From positions 62,001 to 126,000 of the forward strand of contig NZ_JBFBIK010000002.1 in assembly GCF_040685555.1 (NCBI RefSeq): 64,000 nt of DNA. The letters run 5' to 3'. The DNA comes from Sphaerisporangium sp040685555 (GTDB lineage Bacteria; Actinomycetota; Actinomycetes; Streptosporangiales; Streptosporangiaceae). The notes beneath the pieces were generated by a model that was not told the origin of the DNA, searched no databases, and worked only from the letters and a program-made list of their open reading frames with translations. The translations under genes and the position numbers were made by a program. Shown one piece after another: positions 8,275-15,693 of the stretch (positions are counted from its first letter, which is position 1; every line of letters begins with the position of its first letter).

Positions 8275-8931
8275 TCACAGCTCGGGCAGGTGGTCGGCCA
8301 GGTAGCGGCGGACCAGCCGCCTGCACTCGGCGATCAGGTCGGGGTCGCCCTCGGGATGGGCGCGGAAGGCCAGCTTGAGCACGGCGTCGGCCGCCTCCAC
8401 GGCCACGACCAGCGCACGGTCGAGGCCGGGGCCGCTCGGCGCTCCGAGAAGGTCGATGGTGAGCGCGCGGAGCCGGTCGGCGACGACGACGTTGTTCTCC
8501 AGTGCGGCGTCCAGCAGGCGGTTGGTGCCCTTGAGCGGCGGCCCGTCGGGGGTCGGCAGCACCTCGCCGAAGTCGACGATGGCGAACCCCGGGGTGGTGC
8601 GCTTCATCGCCACGAACTCGTCCACCGCGAGGTCGACGGCGTCGGTCCAGACGGAGATGCGGGCCGCGCCCAGCTTGGCGGTGAGCCTGGCCAGGAACGC
8701 GTCGAGGTTGCGGAGCGCGAGCGCCCGCACCAGCCCCTGCTTGTCGGGGAAGAACTGGTAGAACGTGCCAATCGGCACCTCTGCCTTGCGGGCCACTTCC
8801 TTCGTGGTCAGCGCGTCGTACCCCACCTCGTCGAGGAGCCGGGCGCATTCGTCCAGCATCCGCTCGACCCGCTCGACACTGCGGCGCTGAGCGGGACGGC
8901 GGCGGAGCGTCCCTGCGGAGACGTTCGTCAT
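8275..8931 (-). CDS. TetR-family transcriptional regulator, divergent from beta-glucosidase
   Basis: A 218-residue TetR-type repressor. The N-terminal helix-turn-helix is clear: ERMLDECARLLDEVGYDAL, then TTKEVARKAEVPIGTFYQFF. The C-terminal ligand-binding part is helical and not diagnostic. Of several in-frame starts, ATG 8931 places the DNA-binding domain at a normal distance from the N-terminus and leaves the inter-gene palindrome outside the coding region; its GGAGG touches the ATG. The gene is divergent from the GH1 gene with 70 bases between them, so it probably controls that gene and itself. Confidence 0.87.
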   Translation of the reverse strand: MTNVSAGTLRRRPAQRRSVERVERMLDECARLLDEVGYDALTTKEVARKAEVPIGTFYQFFPDKQGLVRALALRNLDAFLARLTAKLGAARISVWTDAVDLAVDEFVAMKRTTPGFAIVDFGEVLPTPDGPPLKGTNRLLDAALENNVVVADRLRALTIDLLGAPSGPGLDRALVVAVEAADAVLKLAFRAHPEGDPDLIAECRRLVRRYLADHLPEL

Positions 8932-8970
8932 CCCTCCATCATCCTCCCAAATCGGTTTACTGGGCTTAAC

Positions 8971-8985
8971 ATGAGTTTCACTCAT
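8971..8985. promoter_or_regulatory. Probable TetR operator between regulator and beta-glucosidase
   Basis: ATGAGT-TTC-ACTCAT is a perfect inverted repeat with 6-base arms, located in the 70-base gap between the divergent regulator and beta-glucosidase genes, 16 bases before the glucosidase ATG. Binding there would block both promoters. The role is inferred from symmetry and position. Confidence 0.6.
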
Positions 8986-9001
8986 ATCAGCGGAGGTCAC
9001 C

Positions 9002-10327
9002 ATGTTCCTTTGGGGTACGGCTACCGCCTCCTACCAGATCGAGGGCGCCGTGGCGGAGGACGGCAGGGGACCGTCCATATGGGACACCTTCGCTCACGAG
9101 CCCGGCCGGATCAGGGACGGTCACACCGGAGACGTCGCGTGCGACCATTACAACAGGTGGTCAGAGGATGTCACGCTCATGGGTTCTCTGGGGGTGAACT
9201 CCTATCGCTTCTCGATCTCGTGGCCGAGAATCCAGCCCGAGGGACGGGGGAAGCCCAACGAGGCGGGGCTCGCCTTCTACGACCGGCTGGTCGACGAGCT
9301 GTGCGCGAAGGACATCGTGCCGGCGGCCACGATCTTCCATTGGGACCTGCCCCAGGCCCTGGAGGACCGGGGCGGCTGGCTGAACCGCGACACGTCCCAC
9401 CACCTGGCGGACTACGCGGGCATCCTGGCGGAGCGTCTCGGCGATCGGGTCCCGATGTGGATCACGCTCAACGAGCCGTTCATCCACATGGTGTTCGGCT
9501 ACGCCCTCGGCACCCACGCCCCCGGCAGGACGCTGTTCCTCGACGCCCTGCCCGCCGCCCATCACCAGTTGCTCGGCCACGGCCTCGCCGCGCAGGCGCT
9601 GCGGGCGCACGGGGCCGAGCGGGTGCTCATCACCAACAACTGCACGCCCGTCTGGCCCGCGTCCGGCTCGGCCGAGGACCACCGGGCCGCCGAGGCGTAC
9701 GACACCCTCCACAACAGGCTGTTCAACGACCCACTCCTTCTCGGCAAATATCCGGACCTGTCGGCATACGGGGTGTCCACGCTGGACGTCGTCCGGGACG
9801 GTGACCTGGAGGTCATCGCCCAGCCCCTGGACGGCCTCGGCATCAACTACTACAACCCGACGCGCATCGCCGCCCCCGCCCCGGGGCCGGACTCCGCGCC
9901 GCTGCCGTTCGAGGACGCGGGCGTCAGCGGCTACCCCACCACGGCCTTCGGCTGGCCCGTCGTCCCCGACGGCCTGCGCGAGCTGCTGCTGGGGCTCAGG
10001 GCCCGGTACGGCGACGCGCTGCCGCCGGTGTACGTCACCGAGAACGGCTGCTCGCTGGCGGACGAGCCCGGCCAGGACGGCGCGGTGGACGACCAGGCGC
10101 GCATCGCCTTCCTCGACGGCCACATCGGGGCCATCCGCGCCGCGATCGCCGAGGGCGTGGACGTGCGGGGCTATTACGTGTGGTCGCTCATGGACAACTT
10201 CGAGTGGGCGGAGGGGTTCAACCAGAGGTTCGGCCTGGTGCACGTCGACTTCGCCACCCAGAAGCGCACGCCCAAGGCGTCGTACCACTGGCTGAGGGAG
10301 CGCATCGCCACCCACCCGCTGCCGTGA
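9002..10327 (+). CDS. GH1 beta-glucosidase
   Basis: A 441-residue glycoside hydrolase family 1 enzyme that releases glucose or related sugars from beta-linked glycosides with retention of configuration. It starts with the family signature FLWGTATASYQIEGA, has the acid/base Glu158 in TLNEP and the nucleophile Glu347 in YVTENG. No signal peptide, so it acts in the cytoplasm on imported disaccharides. The ATG at 9002 follows GGAGG by five bases. Length is normal. The divergent TetR gene and palindrome suggest substrate-induced expression. A link to the sugar importer at the left edge is plausible but not shown; the exact substrate cannot be read from sequence. Confidence 0.96.
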   Translation: MFLWGTATASYQIEGAVAEDGRGPSIWDTFAHEPGRIRDGHTGDVACDHYNRWSEDVTLMGSLGVNSYRFSISWPRIQPEGRGKPNEAGLAFYDRLVDELCAKDIVPAATIFHWDLPQALEDRGGWLNRDTSHHLADYAGILAERLGDRVPMWITLNEPFIHMVFGYALGTHAPGRTLFLDALPAAHHQLLGHGLAAQALRAHGAERVLITNNCTPVWPASGSAEDHRAAEAYDTLHNRLFNDPLLLGKYPDLSAYGVSTLDVVRDGDLEVIAQPLDGLGINYYNPTRIAAPAPGPDSAPLPFEDAGVSGYPTTAFGWPVVPDGLRELLLGLRARYGDALPPVYVTENGCSLADEPGQDGAVDDQARIAFLDGHIGAIRAAIAEGVDVRGYYVWSLMDNFEWAEGFNQRFGLVHVDFATQKRTPKASYHWLRERIATHPLP

Positions 10328-10340
10328 CCTGCCGGGACGG

Positions 10341-11240
10341 CTAGAAGACCGACACGTGCACGTGGTCGTAGTGGTTGGCGGTGATGCCGCCCCGGTCGGA
10401 CATCTGCCGCCAGCCCGCGCCCGTGCGGATGTCGTAGTAACGCTGCCGCCAGATGATGTACATGATGCCGATCTGACGGCCGTTCTCGATGCACCACTGG
10501 GCGAGGGCGTCCCCTCGGGCGACCGACGCGGCGTCGGGCATGCGGCCGCCCGTGCTCATCATGAAGTCGCAGGCGCGGCCCTTGCCATGCTCGCCGGGGT
10601 CGCCGGAACGCAGGCATCCGACGCTGAACGGCATCGGGAAGTTCTGCATGATGAGGGCCCGGACGCTCACCATGCGCGCGGTCAGCCCGCTGGCCGAGCC
10701 GGGCGTCTGGAACCCGAACTTCTTGAGCAGCTGCTCGACGTCCTGTTTCTTCGACTGGAGCTGCCTGATCTCCTTCTTGAGATCGACGATCTTGTCGTCG
10801 GCCTCCGCCTTGGCGGCCTTCGACTCCTTGACCAGCGTGCCGATGCGCTTCAGCCGCTGGTTCTTCTCCTCGGCGAGGTAGGTGACGGTGGCGGCCTGCC
10901 CGAGGATCGTGTCGGGGTCACCGCTGAACGTGAACACCTTCGGGCCGTCGATCGTGCCCGACATATAGGAGTTCCGGTAGAACTGCGCGACCTGTTCCTC
11001 TGCGTCGGCCAGGTTGGCCCGGAGCTTCTTGACCCGCTCGCCGGCCTTCTGCGCGGCGTCGCGGGTGTCCTCCAGGCTCTGGATCTGGCCTCGGTAGGCC
11101 TTCTGCAGGTCGGCCGCCTGCTTGGTGAGCTTGTTGAGCTGGGCCTGGGGGCTGGGCTTGGCCTCGGCGGCCGGCATGGCCAGCACCGAGAACAGGCCGA
11201 CGAGGACGGCGGCCAGCCCCATGACACGGCCTGATCGCAT
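10341..11240 (-). CDS. Secreted coiled-coil protein with C-terminal ARB_07466/M15-like domain
   Basis: A 299-residue exported protein. ATG 11240 (GGGGAGGG ribosome site) gives MRSGRVMG, a hydrophobic stretch and an AEAKPSP cleavage region. Residues about 30-185 are heptad-rich coiled coil (repeated Lys/Glu/Gln/Leu), the layout seen in NlpC/P60-type cell-wall hydrolases. The C-terminal 110 residues (FSVGCLRSGDPGEHGKGRACDF ... NHYDHVHVSVF) match the cell-wall-associated domain related to D,D-carboxypeptidases of the M15 type, with conserved Cys pair and HYDHVHV. It probably acts on or near peptidoglycan outside the membrane, but catalysis is unproven. Its stop lies 13 bases from the convergent beta-glucosidase gene. 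Confidence 0.82.
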   Translation of the reverse strand: MRSGRVMGLAAVLVGLFSVLAMPAAEAKPSPQAQLNKLTKQAADLQKAYRGQIQSLEDTRDAAQKAGERVKKLRANLADAEEQVAQFYRNSYMSGTIDGPKVFTFSGDPDTILGQAATVTYLAEEKNQRLKRIGTLVKESKAAKAEADDKIVDLKKEIRQLQSKKQDVEQLLKKFGFQTPGSASGLTARMVSVRALIMQNFPMPFSVGCLRSGDPGEHGKGRACDFMMSTGGRMPDAASVARGDALAQWCIENGRQIGIMYIIWRQRYYDIRTGAGWRQMSDRGGITANHYDHVHVSVF

Positions 11241-11267
11241 CAGCCCTCCCCACTCCAGACGCCCCGA

Positions 11268-11297
11268 ACTATAGAAGCCGATCTTCGGAGCTGTCAC
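11268..11297 (-). promoter_or_regulatory. Sigma-70-type promoter for the secreted coiled-coil gene
   Basis: On the minus strand GTGACA (-35, 11292-11297) and TATAGT (-10, 11268-11273) are separated by 18 bases and lie about 28 bases upstream of the start codon. This is the clearest housekeeping-type promoter in the accessory part. The remainder of the 393-base gap (11298-11633) holds no gene that I can support; it includes the leader of the aldehyde dehydrogenase. Confidence 0.55.
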
Positions 11298-11633
11298 ACG
11301 ATCGGAAGAACCTACACACACTTAGCGAACTATCTACCACTTTAGGAAGATCCAGGACGCGGGTTTCCCGACAATGGAACCCGCCTGATTTCCCGGCGGC
11401 GGACGACATCCGCGCCGATCGCCCGGGGGGAACCGGCTCCGGCGTCCGGGCGGCCGATCTCACCGAGCGACGCTCCCGGGAGTCCGCGACTCTTGCCAAC
11501 AGGGACAGAACATGATTCTGTCTCAGCGACCGGGCGATGCGGCCCTTGTGAGCCCGGCCCTCGGCGGCAAGACTAAAACAAGCAAGCATTCGGTCAAGTA
11601 CAGACCCGGCCCGCCCGACCAGGAGGCAGACAC

Positions 11634-13070
11634 ATGCTTCAGCACGACCGTCTTTTCATCGGGGGCGACTGGGTTGCCCCCGCGGGCACGGCGACGATCG
11701 ACGTCATCTCCCCCCACACCGAGGAGGTCGTCGGGCGGGTGCCCGACGGCACCCCCGCCGACATGGACAGGGCGGTGGCCGCCGCCCGCCAGGCCTTCGA
11801 CCACGGACCGTGGCCGAGGATGTCCATGGCCGAGCGCGCCGAGGTGGTCGGCAGGCTGGCCGGGCTGTACGCCGCCCGCCAGGCCGAGATGGCCGACATC
11901 ATCACGCTGGAGATGGGCAGCCCCATCACCTTCTCGCAGCTCGCCCAGGCCCCGCAGCCGCTCGGCATGCTCCAGTACTTCAGCGAGCTGGGAAAGACCT
12001 TCGCGGTAGAGGACGAGCGCCCGGGCATGTTCGGCCCGGTTACCGTGCGGCGCGAGCCGGTCGGCGTCGTCGCGGCCGTGGTGCCGTGGAACGTGCCGCA
12101 GTTCGTCATCATGACCAAGCTCGCCCCCGCACTGATCGCCGGGTGCACGGTCGTGGTCAAGCCCGCCCCCGAGACCCCCCTCGACTCCTACCTCCTCGCG
12201 GAGATGGTCAAGGAGTCGGGCATCCCGGACGGCGTCGTCAACATCGTGGCCGCGGGCCGCGAGGCGGGCGAGCACCTGGTCTCGCACCCGGGCGTCGACA
12301 AGGTCGCCTTCACCGGGTCAACGGCCGCCGGCCGCCGCATCGCGGGGATCTGCGGCGAGCAGCTGAAGCGCTGCAGCCTGGAGCTCGGCGGCAAGTCGGC
12401 CGCGATCGTCCTGGACGACTGCGACCTGGGCGCGGCCATGGGGTTCCTCTCGATCGCGTCCCTCATGAACAACGGCCAGGCGTGCGTGGCCCAGACCCGC
12501 ATCCTCGCCTCCTCCTCGCGGTACGACGAGGTGCTGCAGGCCGTGGCGGACATGGTCGGCGGCCAGCGGGTCGGCGACCCGTCGGAGCCCACCACCGGCA
12601 TCGGCCCGCTGGTGGCCAAGCGCCAGCAGGAGCGGGTCGAGGGCTACATCAGGCTCGGCATCGAGGAGGGTGCGAAGCCGGTCATCGGCGGTCTCGACCG
12701 GCCCTTCGACCGCGGCTGGTACGTCGCGCCGACCGTCTTCGCCGGCGTCTCCAACGACATGCGCATCGCCCGCGAGGAGATCTTCGGCCCCGTGCTCTCG
12801 GTGATCGAGTACCAGGACGAGGCCGACGCCATCCGTATCGCCAACGACAGCGACTACGGCCTGTCCGGCACGGTGTGGACCTCCGACACCGACCACGGCA
12901 TGGACGTCGCCCGCCAGGTCCGCACCGGCACGTACGGCGTCAACATGATGAACACCATGGAGCCGTCGGCGCCGTTCGGCGGGTACAAGGCCAGCGGCGT
13001 CGGCCGCGAGCTCGGCCCCGAGGGCCTGTCGTCGTACCTGGAGTACAAGTCGATCGCCCGCCTGGGCTGA
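11634..13070 (+). CDS. NAD(P)-dependent aldehyde dehydrogenase
   Basis: A 478-residue cytoplasmic aldehyde dehydrogenase oxidising an aldehyde to its acid with NAD(P). The Rossmann region has PWNVPQF and FTGSTAAGR; the catalytic base is Glu250 in LELGGKSA and the nucleophile Cys284 in NNGQACVAQ. The C-terminus has the APFGGYKASGVGRE motif near the oligomer interface. ATG 11634 follows AGGAGG by seven bases. Length is normal. It stands alone, convergent with acetate kinase, and its substrate cannot be read from the sequence; the closest general type is a broad-range or betaine/phenylacetaldehyde-like dehydrogenase. Confidence 0.93.
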   Translation: MLQHDRLFIGGDWVAPAGTATIDVISPHTEEVVGRVPDGTPADMDRAVAAARQAFDHGPWPRMSMAERAEVVGRLAGLYAARQAEMADIITLEMGSPITFSQLAQAPQPLGMLQYFSELGKTFAVEDERPGMFGPVTVRREPVGVVAAVVPWNVPQFVIMTKLAPALIAGCTVVVKPAPETPLDSYLLAEMVKESGIPDGVVNIVAAGREAGEHLVSHPGVDKVAFTGSTAAGRRIAGICGEQLKRCSLELGGKSAAIVLDDCDLGAAMGFLSIASLMNNGQACVAQTRILASSSRYDEVLQAVADMVGGQRVGDPSEPTTGIGPLVAKRQQERVEGYIRLGIEEGAKPVIGGLDRPFDRGWYVAPTVFAGVSNDMRIAREEIFGPVLSVIEYQDEADAIRIANDSDYGLSGTVWTSDTDHGMDVARQVRTGTYGVNMMNTMEPSAPFGGYKASGVGRELGPEGLSSYLEYKSIARLG

Positions 13071-13197
13071 GACGAGTGCGCAACCGCCGCCCAGCGCGCC
13101 CCCGCGTCGCTGGGCGACGGTCCCGCAATACAAGGATGTCCGAGATCGCCCCCGCCAAGAGACATGCCCGGGTCTGGAATTCTCCTGGTGGATCTCA

Positions 13198-13214
13198 TAC
13201 CTCCTTTGGAGGTA
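13198..13214. terminator. Stem-loop between convergent aldehyde dehydrogenase and ackA genes
   Basis: TACCTCC-TTT-GGAGGTA, a perfect 7-base stem, sits nine bases before the ackA stop in the convergent gap. It has no T run, so termination is inferred only from position; it could also be a protein site. Confidence 0.4.
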
Positions 13215-13222
13215 GACGACAT

Positions 13223-14350
13223 TTACTCGGATTTGGTTCGCGCCAGTAAAGCGGAAGTTTCCCTGGCGATCTCCAGCTCCTCGTCGGTCGGCACGACGGC
13301 GACGCCCACGGCGGAGTCGTCGGCGGAGACCAGCCGGGCCTCCTTGACCGACACGTTGCGGAGCGGGTCCAGCCGGATGCCCATCGGTTCGAGGCCCGTG
13401 AGCACGTCGCGCCTGACCAGAGCGGAGTTCTCGCCCACCCCGCCGGTGAAGGCGATCACGTCCACCTCGCCGAGGACCGCGCAGTAGGCGCCGATGTACT
13501 TCCTGAGCCGGTGGATGTACACGTTGTAGGCCAGGGCGGCCTCCTCGTCGCCCGACTCCACGCGCTCCATGACCGTCCGCATGTCGTTGTCGCCGCAGAG
13601 CCCGAGCAGGCCGCCGCGGTGGATGAGCATCGACTCGACCTCGTCCGGCGTCATGCCGCCGCGGATCAGATGGAAGATGATCGCCGGGTCCAGGTCTCCC
13701 GACCGGGTGCCCATGACCAGGCCTTCCAGTGGCGTCATGCCCATGGAGGTGTCCACGCACCGCCCCCCGGAGATCGCCGAGGCGCTCGCGCCGTTGCCCA
13801 GGTGCAGGACGATCACGTTGGCGGCGTCGGGCTTGCCTACGAGCGCCGCCGCCGCGCGCGAGACGTACGCGGTGGAGGTGCCGTGGAACCCGTACCGGCG
13901 CACGCCGAAGCGCTCCGCCACCTCGCGGTCGATCGCGTACGTCCGGGCGGCGGGCGGGATCGTGCTGTGGAACGCGGTGTCGAAGACGGCGACCTGCGAC
14001 AGGTCGGGCCGGAGCCGGCGCATGACCTCTATGCCCGCGAGGTTCGAGGGATTGTGGAGAGGAGCCAGCGGGACGGCCTCCTCGATCTGCTTGACCACGT
14101 CGTCGGTGATCAATGCGGGCCCGCTGAAGGAGGGCCCGCCGTGGACGACCCGGTGGCCGATGGCGGTCAGGCCGGCGGAGTCCATGGAGACCTCGTCCGC
14201 CACGCGCATGAGGGCCGCCTCGTGGTCGGGGACGTCCGACCCGGGCTCGCCGATGCGCCCGATCTTGCCCTCTTTGATCCGGGTAGGCCCGTCGAGGTCG
14301 ATGAGCTGGTACTTCACCGACGAGGATCCCGCGTTGACGACCAGGATCAC
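13223..14350 (-). CDS. ackA: Acetate kinase
   Basis: Interconverts acetate plus ATP and acetyl phosphate plus ADP in the cytoplasm. The 375-residue product begins MILVVNAGSSSVKYQL, the diagnostic phosphate-binding start, and carries the second signature GHRVVHGG, catalytic FDTAFH, GFHGTS, and the ATP-binding FTGGVGENS near the end. It is slightly shorter than the usual 390-400 residues. Its usual partner pta is not in this window; the neighbours are an aldehyde dehydrogenase and an alpha/beta hydrolase. It could work with a distant pta or accept acetyl phosphate from phosphoketolase. Confidence 0.96.
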   Translation of the reverse strand: MILVVNAGSSSVKYQLIDLDGPTRIKEGKIGRIGEPGSDVPDHEAALMRVADEVSMDSAGLTAIGHRVVHGGPSFSGPALITDDVVKQIEEAVPLAPLHNPSNLAGIEVMRRLRPDLSQVAVFDTAFHSTIPPAARTYAIDREVAERFGVRRYGFHGTSTAYVSRAAAALVGKPDAANVIVLHLGNGASASAISGGRCVDTSMGMTPLEGLVMGTRSGDLDPAIIFHLIRGGMTPDEVESMLIHRGGLLGLCGDNDMRTVMERVESGDEEAALAYNVYIHRLRKYIGAYCAVLGEVDVIAFTGGVGENSALVRRDVLTGLEPMGIRLDPLRNVSVKEARLVSADDSAVGVAVVPTDEELEIARETSALLARTKSE

Positions 14351-14416
14351 TGGCGCACCCCCCTGTGCCCGGAAAAAGGTGATGATGTCCGGGACCGATG
14401 CCCCAGGAATGGGCGG

Positions 14417-15223
14417 TTAACCGGCGGCGTGCGTCCCCGCAGGCCGGGGGCCCTCGTCGCTCTCGTCGCCCTCGGGCACGCGGGAGATCCACCCGCCGAT
14501 GCGCCTGATGAGGTCGGGGGTGGCGGACGACTCCGCGTGGCCGAAGCCCGGCTCGATCCACAGCTCCTTCGGCTCGCGGGCGGCGTCGAAGAGCTGGTGG
14601 GCGTGCTCCAGGGGGAAGAAGGAGTCGGTGTCGCCGTGGACGATCAGCAGCGGCGTGGGCGAGATGCGCTCGACCGCCTCGTACGGCGCGAGCGGCACCG
14701 GGTCCCACTTCCCCGACTGGATGCGGGTGCGCTTGGCCAGCCGCGCCGCGAAGCGCCCGGACGCCCTCTCGATGGCCCAGTGGACCTGCCGCATCGGCCG
14801 GGTGCCCCGGTAGTACCAGCGGGCGGGGCCGCTCACGGCCACCACCGCGTCCGTCCCCCCGTGCAGGGCCGCGTGGCGTACGGCCACCGCGGCGCCCATC
14901 GAGAAGCCGACGGTCGCCACGCGGGTGTAACCGATGGAACGGGCGTGCCCCACGGCCGCGTCGAGATCGAGGACCTCGGCGTCCCCGACCGTGGAAAGGC
15001 CCCCCGACCTGCCGTGGCCGCGGAAGTCGAACGCCACGACGCCGCCGAAGCCGCTCAGCACGTGCGCGATGCGCCGCGTCGTCCCCTCACGCCAGGAACC
15101 GGTGAACCCGTGGGCGATGACGATGCCGAGGTCGGTGTCGCCTCGCGAGGGGGTGTGCGCCGCGTCGATCCGCACACCGTCCTTCGTGATCAGCGTCGCG
15201 GGGAATGCTGCGGCAAGAGGCAT
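14417..15223 (-). CDS. Alpha/beta hydrolase
   Basis: A 268-residue serine hydrolase of the alpha/beta fold. Seen: oxyanion region HGFTGS, nucleophile elbow GFSMGA, acid HGDTDSF, and His in GFGHAES, in the expected order. DFRGHGRSGG is typical of esterase or monoacylglycerol-lipase-like members. No signal peptide. Same strand as ackA with a 66-base gap, so co-transcription is possible. The substrate is unknown. Its 5' end overlaps by 34 bases the end of a possible small lipoprotein gene on the same strand. Confidence 0.88.
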   Translation of the reverse strand: MPLAAAFPATLITKDGVRIDAAHTPSRGDTDLGIVIAHGFTGSWREGTTRRIAHVLSGFGGVVAFDFRGHGRSGGLSTVGDAEVLDLDAAVGHARSIGYTRVATVGFSMGAAVAVRHAALHGGTDAVVAVSGPARWYYRGTRPMRQVHWAIERASGRFAARLAKRTRIQSGKWDPVPLAPYEAVERISPTPLLIVHGDTDSFFPLEHAHQLFDAAREPKELWIEPGFGHAESSATPDLIRRIGGWISRVPEGDESDEGPRPAGTHAAG

Positions 15224-15390
15224 GGAGTGAGCTTATTCGGGGCCGCGTCCGCACAGTTCGAAGCGGTGTGCCACGGAGAGGCCGCCTGGGCTGCGGGGGT
15301 TTCGGCCTTGGCCGCCACCGGCGTGACGCATCCGGTCACGAAGGCGCCGAGCACGAGTGCCCATACGGCGAGGCGGCAGCGGTGTCCCAT
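15190..15390 (-). CDS. Possible small lipoprotein
   Basis: A 66-residue product with a basic start (MGHRCRL), a hydrophobic stretch (AVWALVLGAF) and a lipobox-like VTGC, then an Ala/Pro-rich tail ending LLPQHSPRR. This looks like a small membrane-anchored lipoprotein, but the ribosome site (GGGCGG) is weak and the frame overlaps the first 34 bases of the hydrolase gene. A longer in-frame start at 15474 is possible. Treat as tentative. Confidence 0.35.
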   Translation of the reverse strand: MGHRCRLAVWALVLGAFVTGCVTPVAAKAETPAAQAASPWHTASNCADAAPNKLTPCLLPQHSPRR

Positions 15391-15636
15391 CTGCCGCCCG
15401 CACGGGTACTGGCCGACAGGCTCGGCGGCCGGGCGTGCGGAGGCGGCGAGTCGCGTCAGTCCTTCGTCCACCATGCTGGCAGGTCTGCCCCGGCATGGCG
15501 CTGTTAGTCCAAAGTGCGCATTCCTTGACCATCTGCGGCCGATGCCGTGATCTTCGTTGTCCGCGTTCCACCCCTGGTCATCGTGTGTGCGATGGGTAGG
15601 CCACAAAACTGTGAAATTGGCCGGAATTGCCCCTCT

Positions 15637-15666
15637 TTGCGCAGGCCCGGCACGTGGTGGTAACAG
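15637..15666 (+). promoter_or_regulatory. Candidate typA promoter
   Basis: TTGCGC (15637-15642) and TAACAG (15661-15666) are spaced by 18 bases. Transcription from here would begin about 20 bases before the GTG start at 15694, leaving room for the GGTGGAGG ribosome site. Match to consensus is moderate. Confidence 0.35.
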
Positions 15667-15693
15667 CGATCAACTAAAATGGTGGAGGCCGCA

